Positions 11,138 through 21,775 of a stretch of DNA of 64,000 nt are shown in pieces. The notes under the pieces were generated by a model. The model had not been told where the DNA came from and made no database searches. It worked only from the letters and a program-made list of their open reading frames with translations. Source of the DNA: Argyresthia goedartella (lineage: Eukaryota > Arthropoda > Insecta > Lepidoptera > Argyresthiidae); contig OX463829.1 in assembly GCA_949825045.1 (NCBI GenBank), positions 24,336,715 through 24,400,714 on the forward strand, given 5' to 3'. Each line of letters starts with the position of its first letter. Within the stretch, counting starts at the first letter, position 1. The translations under genes were made by a program, and so were the position numbers.

Positions 11138-11726
11138 CCAAGCACTACACTGCCTTTTGTCGACGCGATATAATGAATTGAAAAACGGAGCTTTTAGACC
11201 TTAAACGCACTTAATTTTTTCGTTGTTGATAGAGAAATATTATTTATCAGCTTGCCGGTACCGTACCGAGCACTGTAAAGAACCAAAAAGCCGTACTATA
11301 AATTGGAAAATAAATAGGAAAAGAAACATCAAAGCTTCATAGTCCTTTCATTGAAGGCCCATACAAAATTGCCTCTCACTAAATATGTCTGCGGAGTCTG
11401 GCCGGACTTCTTAGTCAACAAAAATACCTTTTTTTTTTCCAAAAAAAATCATATCCAAAAACGCGTTGAAGTAAAATATTCCATTTAACAATATGGAACT
11501 AAATATTGATTATTTTAAATTCGATGTTCTGTGTCGCGGTTGTAATAAATCGCCTTCACTCAAAAAAAGGCTTTCAAGATATATCAAATTTTCATCAACT
11601 AAAAAGAATTATCGTTCTCTTCTGTAGTACATGCATAGTGTTTGTATAACTGAATCATCATTGAGAATAGAACACAACGTCAACATTACTCGAACTCAAG
11701 TGATAAAAATACAACAATTGACACTT
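11138..11726. other. Unassigned sequence
   Basis: No coding sequence or repeat could be assigned. There are homopolymer runs near 11430. Confidence 0.45.
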
Positions 11727-11936
11727 CTGTGGCGCAGTGGTTGTGGCTCTGCCTACCATGCGAGAGGTCCCGGGTTCGATCCCCGGCTGGGGGTAAAGAA
11801 AAAAAACCCCAGGTCTTGGATGTTTATATATGTGTGACGTCGCTGTTTCTGGTTCCCACGACACAGGGTATCCTAGTGTGGGGCCAGAAGCAATGTATGT
11901 GCCTGTATGTAAATGTAAAAAAAAAAAACTAGTCAC
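11727..11936 (+). mobile_element. SINE-A, intact-looking copy with poly(A)
   Basis: tRNA-derived head with A box TGGCGCAGTGG at about 11730-11740 and B box GGTTCGATCCC at 11773-11783. The body contains GTTCCCACGACACAGGGTAT and GTGTGGGGCCAGAAGCAATG, ending in an A-rich tail at 11918-11929. This is the best-preserved copy in the window and is probably transcribed by RNA polymerase III if active. Confidence 0.9.
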
Positions 11937-12785
11937 GTTGTTTTAACGAGCCAACGGCACAGTAATAAGTATTGACTATTAATTAACTATTAAACAAGAA
12001 ACTTACTAATTAGTGAACAGTTTGAATTAAATAATGAACATTGTTAAATTACCAAATGACGTAGAACTAGCCCCTAATTACTCTCTCTGACCGTAGTCTG
12101 TAGCCCTTGTATAGGCTCTTAGTAGCATCTGGTTGCAACATGAAGATACGAGATCTTTGGAGGATCCCTAATTCAAACTCCTATTTATCATTGTTAATCT
12201 GACTAATGATCTTCGCCGATAATATTGTTGTTTAGACGACTTGAGTATTTTCACTGACTAGCAGATTGAATAGAGATGGCGCAGCTTCGCAATGCGTATT
12301 TCATATTATCATAGGTCCCCATCATAAAACTATTCGTTTATCGTTTTAAAGGCATTTTGATAGGTTTCTGAAATCCTTAAGGACATTATCGGCCTGCTGC
12401 GTGTTGAGCATAATACGTAACATACCTCGGATTAAAGAAACTTTTTGCTTACAAACTTTATGCATCGCACGGTCAAACATAAGTTTCGCTACCAACAAAG
12501 AGGTTGAATGTAGTAAATAAATTAATAAACGATGAAGGAGTTTGAGTGTTGCTAGATCTATGGCTACCAACGCCATTCGTTATTTTGTTTGTATCTTAAC
12601 CTCCTCTAGACTGAGGAGAATAAAACCAAACAGGAATTATACAAACCGATCGGGACATTTCAGAGATTTAGTAAGACTTAACGTTCAGCGATTCACTTTT
12701 ACCAGTATAACACAGAAGAAATATTGTAGGTAACTGTAATATATTCACGTTACTGGTTTAGTTAGTTGAATTTTTAGCTAAACTA
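11937..12785. other. Unassigned sequence
   Basis: Two opposing short open frames (12346-12576 on -, 12542-12733 on +) have no recognisable domain. I see no gene here. Confidence 0.4.
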
Positions 12786-13052
12786 CAGGCAAATACATTG
12801 CCTCCGGCCCTACACTACGATACACTGGGCTTATGTTTATGTTTTACATTAACCCCTTCAAAAATGGCCTAATCTTATTAATTGGTAATAAAGTCCAATG
12901 AAATTATATATGATGTCCAAAATATGGACAGAGCCCTATCAAGGGTTTACATCCAAGATCTGGGGATTTTTCCGTTTTCCTTCTCCAGCCGGGATGCGAA
13001 CCCTCGCTTGGAAGAAAGACCCTCGAACCGCAACGCCCCACCGAGGTCATTA
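12786..13052 (-). mobile_element. SINE-A copy split by a ~110-bp insertion
   Basis: Bases 12946-13052 are a - strand SINE-A head and early body (ATGCGAACCCTCG is the decayed B box). Bases 12786-12832 match the end of the SINE body (AGGCAAATACATTGCCTCCGG). The 113 bases between are foreign to SINE-A and begin and end with related inverted bases (TTTACATTAACCCCTT and AAGGGTTTACAT). Confidence 0.65.
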
Positions 13053-13702
13053 GGTAACTAAAGCATGGACGGACAAGAGCAATTAGGCCGCTCCATATAT
13101 CTAAACTCCATATTTGTTAATCACCAGTAATTTCGTGTTATTTAGCAACGTAATCACCCTTTTATGAATGTGTCACTTGAAGAGAATGAGAGATCCTTTT
13201 TGACGGAAAAGCCTTTTTAAATTACATCATTTTATTACGGGGTAAACGAGTTTTTTTTAAACCAGGTAGGTAATTAAAAAATTGGGTTTGCACTTGAGTG
13301 TTTAAATTATGTAATGGATTACGAGATTTATCTCGAGTTTCGGAGCACTAATCACCCTACCTGTGCCATCTGATGATGATTTCGATGATTAGGGCAGTTA
13401 CAATAATACAATATAAAACCACCTAGTGGCACAAACAAAAGCGAGGCTTTACAGTACTGATAATTATGTACAGCATCGTTAACTTTGTGAGTATTTACAC
13501 TATGTTACAATTGACAACAGGTATCTGTAACGTTATGTGCCATTATGAATTATCATTTATATTATAATTCACAATTTATAAAAGTGTAAAAGTGCACCTG
13601 AAAAATAATCCCACTGGTGCCGTTCACCAGGTACACAAAATTTTCAGTTGTTAAAATAAAGTTAAGCATTTATTTTCTGTGGCCAGTACGACGACCTAAT
13701 AA
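13053..13702. other. Unassigned sequence
   Basis: No gene or repeat copy was recognised. Confidence 0.4.
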
Positions 13703-14030
13703 TAGTGGTTTATGTGACTGCTACATAATGCCTAATTATTACCTACAGTTACATACACTAGTTTACAAACAACATAGCATAAGCTCTCTTCGATATGTTC
13801 AGGAACCGCAAGTTCGACCGGCATTGTGGCATTGATCATTGCTCTACACTTGTTTAGCTTATTCAGTAGTACGAACTTCACAGAAAAACTAGGGGCGGCA
13901 CGCAGGCGGGTCATAATTTATCAACATTCAGATAAGAGATGAGTTTTTACCAAGGAGTTATCATTATGCTGGTCGTACCGTGCGGTTTTTATACACAGTA
14001 AAGAGTGTTTATGATACGTGTGTAGATAAA
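13703..14030 (+). repeat. Interspersed repeat R
   Basis: Starts TATGTGACTGCTACATAATG and carries GGCGGCACGCAGGCGGG near 13891. Aligns with 32795-33165 and in reverse with 28655-29030. No coding capacity. Confidence 0.8.
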
Positions 14031-14099
14031 TATATTTTTCCCACTTCTGAGCTAAAAATAGCATCTTTGCCGCTCAATTTTGGGTTCTCAGGCGGAAAA

Positions 14100-14400
14100 A
14101 TTATATTCCTAACTAGTTCGAAAAGGCTTTTTACGAAATTCGCTACGACCCTCGCCTTCGGCTCGTGCCGTTAACTTCTCGGTTAATATAAGCCTTTTCG
14201 AACTCGCGGGAAATTAGTGCTATGGCCTCCTTGTTGTTCGCTGGTGGAACAAGTACTATGGCCTCCTTGTTGTTCGCTGGTGGAACAATTTCATAAACTG
14301 ATATTTTTGGTGCAAGATCAGTCAGCCATTTAGTCGCCTGATACAACTCTTGCGCTGCTGGCCGGAAAATAAAAATTGTAGCATAAAATTTCCCCACAAT
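14100..14400. repeat. Inverted and tandem repeats
   Basis: GTTCGAAAAGGCTTTT (14117-14132) is mirrored by AAGCCTTTTCGAAC (14189-14202). Next to it a 38-bp unit with TATGGCCTCCTTGTTGTTCG occurs twice in tandem at 14220-14290. The 84-codon - strand frame across it is shaped by the duplication and I do not call it a gene. Confidence 0.6.
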
Positions 14401-14447
14401 AGAATTTTTAGTTCTCTAGTTGACTTTGCAGTCTTGTAATTGACTGT

Positions 14448-14528
14448 CGGTCAATCAATTATTAACTAAAACAAGTCAAATCAATTATTAACTAAAACAA
14501 GTTCAAATCAATTATTAACTAAAACAAA
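14448..14528. repeat. Three tandem copies of a ~28-bp unit
   Basis: The unit TCAATTATTAACTAAAACAA occurs three times in direct tandem, separated by GTCAAA or GTTCAAA. Confidence 0.85.
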
Positions 14529-15194
14529 AACGTGTTTCTGTTTGGAGAAGAAATAAAAGTTACTATACAGATACGGATATATCAATGGTAGACATGCATT
14601 GGCAACAATAGTGGTCAGGTTTTCCAAAGACATTCTAGAACAAGAAAAAGACCGTATGAGTAAACCCATAACTTATTTCAACAACCCAAAGTACGCTCTG
14701 TCACCACATGAATAAGAGTGATTGTAAAATAAACAGCTTTATATGAATGATGTAGATGGAAGAATGAATCATTCTGTCCCTCTTTCCTGGGAGTGTATGG
14801 CCATTAGCGCGAGCAGGAGAGATGGCGGAATTAACAGATCATTGATAAAAAATTACATGAATATGAACAAAATAGAATACTCACTGTGTTACCTTATTTG
14901 GATATTATCTGGTCTTCAGTTACCTACATTATATGTATTGGCATCCCCTGCAGTATGCCCTATATTGCAGTATTAGTTAAATAACCTATAGGCTAACCTC
15001 TTCCATACATATCTTAAAACTACCAGAATCACTTATTTTCTGCTATAATTATTTATATATGCCATACATATCTCACACACCCATAAAGCAGTCACTGTGT
15101 CGAAAGTCCAAATACGGCTAAAAGACTTGCAGTAAAGGCTTCTTCTCTCAATAACAATTTCGCTAAACCATTAACATTGCCATTGTAATAGCGT
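14529..15194. other. Unassigned sequence upstream of a CpG-rich block
   Basis: No gene is supported. An open frame at 14743-14976 has no recognisable domain. Confidence 0.4.
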
Positions 15195-15672
15195 GCAAAT
15201 CCTATGAATTTGAGTTTGGAATGTTGTCGCTCGTTTCGAAATCGCTCCCGCCCCGCTCGCCCTTCCTTTCCCTGGCCGCGCGCTACCGTCCATGTTGACA
15301 ATATGCTCACGCGCATTGTGTGGCGTTCCAATAGCCGCGCGCGCAGTCCGCAGTCCGCAGGCTACCACTGGAGCGCACGCTGTGATCTGACAGACTGACA
15401 GCCGCCGGCCTCAGGCGATCGGGAGTTTAACATTTGGCGGGAATCTCTAAGTAAATACAGCTTTTATCTAGTATTTACGGTGATGTATAGAAAACATTTA
15501 TAGAGTGTATAAAAAAAGTGTGATGTCAGAAACTTTTAAATACGTATTGCGACTAGCATTAGTAACGTTAATTTATTATACGGCAATAAGTGTGGTTAAG
15601 GAAATAAGATTTTGGAGTGGATTTTGAGTGGAGGGCAATCTGGAGGAATTTGATCTCAGCAACATAATCAGG
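15195..15672 (+). promoter_or_regulatory. CpG-rich block with splice donor; candidate promoter and 5'UTR exon
   Basis: Bases 15215-15425 are strikingly GC- and CpG-rich for this window, with GCCGCGCGCGCAG, CCGCCGGCC and two CGATC sites. Downstream, CATAATCAGG followed by GTAAGTTA gives a strong donor with the exon ending at 15672. The receptor's ATG lies directly on an acceptor at 49560, so a 5'UTR exon must lie upstream. This is the only candidate of that shape I see. Linkage across 34 kb is inference, and it could equally belong to another gene or a non-coding transcript. Confidence 0.35.
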
Positions 15673-16598
15673 GTAAGTTATTATATTAGTGATTCAATTT
15701 AATGACACAAAAACTCCTATTCGTCTTTATTATTTGGGTAGGAAGCATTTTATTATATCATAGTGTGTCATCAAGCAAGGCATGATACACCGGTCTTTAA
15801 GATAAATTTATTTTTGTTGCCAAATGATCACTACCCACATAGACACACATACAATGGCTTATGTATGATTTTCAACGATGACGTCTCTAGATATGAGTAG
15901 TACTTCAAGTTCAAAGACTTCAATATCATCATAATAGTTAAACATCGAACGAATGCATGAAACTGCCAATTGAAACTTTGACTGACACGTGCGAGTGAAG
16001 TAACTATCTCGCTCTTTGCTTGTGAAAATGGTAGCGAGCGCCCCAGGGTCACTACGATGACGTATATATAATAAAATAATATAATACCTTGGACACTATT
16101 TACACACATCGATCTAGCCCTAAACTAGGATTCCCTGTATCTTGGGTACTAGACAAAACAGCTTTTCGTGCAAAAATGCATTTATTGTATGTCAAATCGT
16201 TTTGTGCGCGTGCGCGCTCGTTGCTGTCTTTTGTTTTCGCCGTCCCTTTGGGTGTTTTTTTTTAAACTCAATCGAATTTTGGTCTAAAAATGGTAATTAG
16301 ACATTTTATAGGAGATTCTCATAATTTTGGAACTATTGCCACGTCTGTCGGCGGTGCCCATGTAATCTTTTGGTCCTCTATTTGGAGCTGTCAAACTTTA
16401 CTCGAGTTTACTATTAACTTGCGTTCTAGCTAGTCGGCCTAATCTGCGCTTCACTTGACAAACCGTTCGTTTTCGCATTCGGATAACACCTGTTAGGTAC
16501 TTACTTTCTATAAAGATCATTTTATCTGACTCGAAACAGATTATAGATCGACCATATAACTAGAACCTAACATATAAATGTACATAAAATATCTTTAA
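15673..16598. other. Unassigned, with a SINE-B body fragment
   Basis: Bases 16068-16150 (- strand) match the end of the SINE-B body: ACCTTGGACACTATTTACAC and AGGATTCCCTGTATCTTGG. The rest, including a CG-alternating stretch at 16205-16225, is unassigned. Confidence 0.55.
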
Positions 16599-16908
16599 CA
16601 CGTTCAGCGCCAGTGTATCTTTAATGATACACCATAGGGTGCTTTGTCACAGGCCAGTGTATCCTTAATGATACACCACACTGCCCGACTTCGGAGGCCG
16701 GTGTATCCCTCAATATACATTTCATACATCATTTTTAGTAGCGCGTTCAATAGCGTTGGCCCTGGAGAATGTGCCTGTGTTTTTAGGGTAAAAATTAAAG
16801 AAAATATGGGGTTTTTCTTAAAAAAAAATACTACAAAATTATAGGTATACACTGGCCTGTAACAAAGCACTATGATGTTTCATTAAAGATACACTGGCGC
16901 TGAGCGTG
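16599..16908. mobile_element. 310-bp MITE with ~65-bp inverted ends and TTAA target sites
   Basis: TTAA at 16595-16598 and 16909-16912 flanks the element. The left end CACGTTCAGCGCCAGTGTAT is mirrored by ATACACTGGCGCTGAGCGTG. Imperfect inverted similarity continues for about 65 bases (CATAGGGTGCTTTGT against ACAAAGCACTATG). TTAA duplications are the hallmark of piggyBac-type transposases, so it is probably a non-autonomous piggyBac-group element. It has no transposase of its own. Confidence 0.85.
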
Positions 16909-18149
16909 TTAAGGCGATGATGGAATAAAAATGCGCTGTCGAGTGGAAGTGAGATGCAATAATTACTCGCGAATAAGAAAAAGCGGGATGCCAATAATGC
17001 ACTCGCGACTAATCTGAAACAACGTAAGCGCCAAAACGTAAAAAAAAATCATAAAAAATAAACTTTTTCAGGGAATTAACTTTCAAATTGAAAATCGTTA
17101 GAAATAACAATTGTTCATACATTGCAATTATCACACAGTCATATTCACTTACTACTGCGGTGTAATAGGATAAAACCATAAAAAAAGGGTTGACTTTGTA
17201 TTTATTTTCTATCGAGAAAATTTTATCCAAACATGTTTTCCAATTAAGAATCTCTAGATTATATAGTCAAATTACATATACCAGAAATTAATTACGATTT
17301 GCCCAGTATTTCCTGAATATCACATGAAAACAGCACCCCATATTTATTTAATCAGCGTCTTAAATATAGGTATTTAAGTACATAACAAAGCTATGCAGCA
17401 CCTCAATAAAGAGGAATTTTATGCGTCCTTCCTTATTGAGTCCTCTGATCTGAGTTTATTCTCGCTCGTTTTAATTTTATTTTTAGTTTGTGCTGTGTAC
17501 CATAATAATTCTAAAGGAATCAAGGTAATAAAGTTAGAGATTATATTATTTCTAAAACAAACAGCAGACAGGGAGGTTGCCTATTTAATTTACGTTATCT
17601 CACATATGTGTATTAGAATCATTTTATTTATCAACCGAGATTAAAACTATTTATTCAAAATCAACACCTCATGAGCGTGAAATCAAACTTCACGTCTTTT
17701 CAGAAGCAGGGATCTCACTAATGTGATACTAATCATTTCCTCACACCCTTAAACTATTTCCAATGGGATAATCCATTTGGTCTTTTGAAACGGTGCTATG
17801 TCCCGGTCGCTTTTCCTGTGTTTTCTAACGAGCTTGAATGAAAAGCACGTACACGTATACTGTGTACGTGCCATTTTCATCAAAAATCATGACTCAAACA
17901 ATAGTACTTTCAGCGTCGATCTCGGTTAATAGGTATTTACTTTTGTCCGATAGATGCGTATTTAATATAGATGGTACCTTCTCTATTGTTTCGTTCGATT
18001 GTTCGTCGTAGAAATGAATAAACAAATTCTGTAGTAAATAACATATTACGTTATCACGTCGTCTTTCCAAGGCCATGGACCATAAAAATTGCCCCGGTCC
18101 GCCGAACGAGAACATTAAACAATAATATCAATATTTTCATGAAAATAGT
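16909..18149. other. Unassigned; small hairpin at 17840-17871
   Basis: AT-rich with no convincing gene. The inverted pair GCACGTACAC and GTGTACGTGC (about 17842-17871), extended outwards by GAAAA/TTTTC, can fold with a 7-base loop. A short open frame at 17393-17644 (+) is rich in hydrophobic residues but has no recognisable identity. Confidence 0.45.
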
Positions 18150-18310
18150 ATTCAATATACTTTATTGCACGGTAAATAATGAGTAAAAATATATGGACAC
18201 TTATGTGCAAAGGCGAGCATCTCTAAAAAGAGATTTCTTCCAGCAAACCTAGGCAGGATAGGACAGCCTTTTGCTAGTAGGGGCAGTCAGTATGCATGAG
18301 AGTCTTACAA
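18150..18310 (-). mobile_element. LINE-f 3' end
   Basis: Contains TACTTTATTGCACGGTAAAT and GATTTCTTCCAGCAAACCTA, nearly the same as 36505-36662 and reverse-related to 7614-7745. Confidence 0.75.
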
Positions 18311-19477
18311 GAGATCTAGTTGGCTCACTAGGTGTCAGCAGGAAATACTATTCAAACGCCGCCCTCAGCCGCCCTGCACGTGTCCCCTGTGTGGTAATAA
18401 ATACCATTGAGCTACAAATACACTAAATCACGTTGAAGTTTCCAGCATCTCCAGTGAACCAAACAAAAATAAATCAAATGATTGAGCAAAAAATATTAGA
18501 TTAAATCCTTCAAATTCGAATAGCTTTAGGTGACGGGAAACATTTCCGTTCCACCCAATTGTCCCACTTCACGTCACGGGCGAGGGGGCGAAAAAGGGGG
18601 ACAAACGGTACCTACCCGAACAAACATCTCTAATGTCTATTATTGGTTACTGCCACTCAGACACAGTACAATTCACTTCATCTTCACTTGTATTTTATTA
18701 TTTTAGATGAACTCACGTCCGCACTGCGTGACCTCTTTGACGTGAAGAAACAAATATTCATGGAATAAGCAAAAAAAGAATTTGTTTAAACTAAATGGAA
18801 ACGATCGTGCGGGTAGCAACATCTGGCCGAGACGGGCACTGGATGGGTGTCTGTTGTATGTGGCATTGACACGTTAAGCTGTAGTTCCCGGCTACTGTCG
18901 CTACTCGGTGGTAGTAGTCGTAAAGCTGTGTCACAGACCCTAATAGGGCGGCTTGTTTACTTCTGACAGTCGGGTTGGCCACAAGCGCGACACCGCTCCA
19001 TAGACCCGCACTTAAGGGCTGAACATAGGCCAATGGCATTGAGAATTAGACAAAGAAAACAAATACCCGTCGCATCGCGTCGAAGCAGACTGACGCATGC
19101 TTCCGCGCAGAGCCCCGCGGGGCAGCCCGAGCTCCGAGACCGAGAAAATTATAGAAAATATTACTAAACTCCTGTAATAATCACATTAAAAATAAAATAA
19201 AACAACCAAAAATTTTCCCTTTTTTTTACCTATTTTTGCGTGTAAGTTTCATATAGGAAACTGATTTCGTCTCCGAGCGCTTGTTCATATAATAATGCAT
19301 TGCGAAAAATATTTTTAAGTATTAAATATAACAGATATCCGGTAATTTTAAAAGTCCATTCTTATCTCTAAAGACCTTTTATAACATATATTTATCCTAC
19401 ATTTTTATGTTGTCTAGTTTAGCCTAGAATTGAAGCTAAAGATGCATTTCTGGCCATATTTAATCCCTTAAGGCGCT
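18311..19477. other. Unassigned, partly GC-rich
   Basis: Bases 18530-18610 and 18790-19140 are GC-richer than their surroundings (GGGCGAGGGGGCG; CCCGCGGGGCAGCCCGAGC). An 82-codon open frame on the - strand at 18791-19039 is not recognisable. No gene is called. Confidence 0.4.
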
Positions 19478-19680
19478 ACCTCGTCCGTGCAAAGGTCCAC
19501 GTTACTCCAGGCGGAAAGACCCGCAGTGTGAGAGGGACGGAATCGGGAAAAAATTTAAAACCTTAGCGCTAAACCACAGAAAAATTGTTTAAAATTAAAC
19601 TACGCTATTTTGTTAAAACGTTTTTTTAAGGAGATTTTGCGAATACATAATATCTACATTTTGAACGCAGTTCCACAATG
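19478..19680 (+). repeat. Interspersed repeat G, copy 1
   Basis: CTACCTCGTCCGTGCAAAGG, CCAGGCGGAAAGACCCGCAG and AACTACGCTATTTTGT are shared with 47284-47480 in the same order and orientation. Non-coding. Confidence 0.8.
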
Positions 19681-20173
19681 AAATTAGTTAGGATTTCAGA
19701 CATACAGGAAAAAATAAAACAATTTAAAGGTGTTTTTGTAATTAAATTCTATCGAGAAAATTTCATCCAATCGCGTTTCCCTTTAGTGAAAATCTTAATC
19801 AAATACTCAATAAACGTTAACCCAAAAATCAAATCTGTAGATGACTTCATGGTGGAGAAAATGGATTCGAAAAAATCCCCATTTTTTTTTCGTATCACCT
19901 TAAATCGTACTCGTATTTTGGTAAAGGCCCGCACCCCTCAGTAGGTACATTAATGGGCTACATATATAAACATTTTCCCCTAATATCATCTGACCCCGCA
20001 CACCTACACAGTGTCCGCGCAACATAAACAAACGTACTTGTGTGTGGGATCTGTTTGTCAGGTTTAGATGATGGGTGCTTAGGACAAGATCGCCAAATCT
20101 CAATGTTTACATGCTCCATGATACAACTGGTTTTTAACTACGACGGACCGAACGTACTGGAGGCGTTATTGAC
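19681..20173. other. Unassigned sequence
   Basis: Opposing open frames at 19678-19944 and 19749-19934 have no recognisable domains. I see no gene. Confidence 0.4.
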
Positions 20174-20340
20174 GACTTATCCTGCGCTGTGGTTGCGGCT
20201 CTGCCTACCATGCGAGAGGTCCCGGGTTCGATCCCCGACTGGGGATAAAGAAAATAAAACTCCACGTCTTGGATGTCGCTGTTTCTGGTTCCCACGAAAC
20301 AGGGTATCCTAGTGTGGGACCAAAAGCAATATGCCAGTAT
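20174..20340 (+). mobile_element. SINE-A copy
   Basis: tRNA-like head with TGCGGCTCTGCCTACCATGC and B box GGTTCGATCCC (20226-20236), then the SINE-A body GTTCCCACGAAACAGGGTAT. Its end runs into the tandem duplication that starts at 20318. Confidence 0.85.
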
Positions 20341-21085
20341 ATACATATTTATGTTATGTTTATTATATATTCATTTGGGGTAGAGGTTGTTTGTGTAAGT
20401 GTGTTGTCCGGTACCTGTAAAACTACTGGACCGATTCCGATGCGGTTTTTTGCATTAAACGGCTATCATTTAACAGCAGATATGTTTTGACCAAAAGCAA
20501 TGTGCCAGTATACAGGGTGTTAACGGGGTCATGATTCAAACCTATCGGTCCTAACTCGAAGAATTAATGCGATTTCAAGTATAGGGCAAATTTTTAAAAA
20601 ATTACAGCCTTTTTTAAACTAATCAATAATTTATTTATCCCAGTTAATAACTCAGATTATGGTTACCCTATTAATTCATGATAAAACCTTTTTAATAAAC
20701 AAAAGAGTAGATGAGTAAGTAGTAGGTAATTGTCAACCGTCACGTCATAAGGGTCACGTCACCGTAGGGTGACCATAATATTTAATAAATAGGGATTCAT
20801 TTTTAGTTTTTTTTTTACCTGCGAAAAAAGTGCTAATTTATGCACTCCAATCTACAGCGTTGTATTCCTAATTAAGTCCAAGTCTATTTTCTCTTTCTTT
20901 CTACACGACCCCGTTAACACCCTGTATACATGTTTATGTTATGTTTATTATATGTATATTCATTTGGGGTAGAGATTGTTTGTGTACGTGTGTTGTCCGT
21001 TACCTGGGAAGCTACTGGACCGATTTCGATGCGGTTTTTCGCATAAAACGGCTATCGTTTAAGCGCAGGTTCTTAGATATGTTTT
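20318..21085. repeat. Tandem duplication of ~170 bp, second unit split by a MITE
   Basis: Unit 1 is 20318-20488 and unit 2 is 20489-20510 plus 20927 to about 21085. Both start GACCAAAAGCAAT and contain TACTGGACCGATT and CGATGCGGTTTTT. Each unit includes the end of the SINE-A body followed by a typical repeat of the 'TACTGGACCGATTTCG' kind. Confidence 0.8.
20511..20926. mobile_element. 416-bp MITE with TA target sites
   Basis: The left end TACAGGGTGTTAACGGGGTC (20511-20530) is mirrored by GACCCCGTTAACACCCTGTA (20907-20926). TA duplications lie at 20509-20510 and 20927-20928. No transposase is inside. TA targets and the CAGGGTG-type ends fit a Tc1/mariner-group non-autonomous element. Confidence 0.9.
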
Positions 21086-21606
21086 ATGGCTGTAGACCAC
21101 CATTGGTCGCTGCAGCAGCCAGGATGGCTGACGCTTTAGGGCTTCCCAGAAACGATTAAGCCATTTTCGATGCGGTTGTGTGCATTATATTAGCTGTGAG
21201 GTTTCATTACTGTGTCGGGGTATTTCATTATTTTTATTTATATTTATGGTTTATTTATATCAGAATTTCCTGACCTCTGACCATGAAATGCTCGTTACAC
21301 ATAAAAGATGTTTTGTGATGGGTTTTCAGCACCAAATCAGAATCGATATCTAAATCAATTGGCTTAAAATAATATTGTTTTTGTCCTCATTATACCTGCT
21401 ACCTAAACATGGCTTGGTTTATGCCATGTGTGGTAATGTTTCCTTTCGAGTGAAATTCAAAACATGACCTGGTTTCGATTTCAATTTCAATACGACGACG
21501 TAAGGCAGTCATACGCACGCCTGTCTTACGTCGACGTGTTATATAAATAATAACTATAGAATCTAAATTATTTTGTCATTACAATCGAACGATTTAGTTT
21601 GACGAC
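21086..21606. other. Unassigned; one inverted repeat
   Basis: Bases 21491-21537 hold an inverted pair, ACGACGTAAGGCAG and CTGTCTTACGTCG. Nothing else was recognised. Confidence 0.45.
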
Positions 21607-21775
21607 CTCTGTGGCGCTGAGGTTGTGGCTCTGCTTACCATGCGAGAGGTCGGGTTTGATCCCCGGGTTCGATCCCCGGCTGGGGATAAAAAAACATGCC
21701 TCGGATGTTTATATGTGTGTGATGTCGCTGTCTGGTTCCCACGACACAGGGTATCCTAGTGTGGGGCCAGAAGTA
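21607..21775 (+). mobile_element. SINE-A copy with duplicated B box
   Basis: The head is TGGCGCTGAGGTTGTGGCTC. The B-box region is locally duplicated (GGGTTTGATCCCCGGGTTCG) and the body is GTTCCCACGACACAGGGTAT. It ends abruptly at CCAGAAG, where the LINE-b tail begins. Confidence 0.85.

Noticed and set aside
11727..11800. tRNA gene (GTGGCGCAGTGG ... GGTTCGATCCCCGGC)
   Set aside because: Same body follows in at least four other copies and the acceptor stem does not close properly; it is the head of SINE-A.
14443..14528. CRISPR-like array of three 28-bp repeats
   Set aside because: Units are in direct tandem with 2-6 bases between them, so they are a minisatellite.
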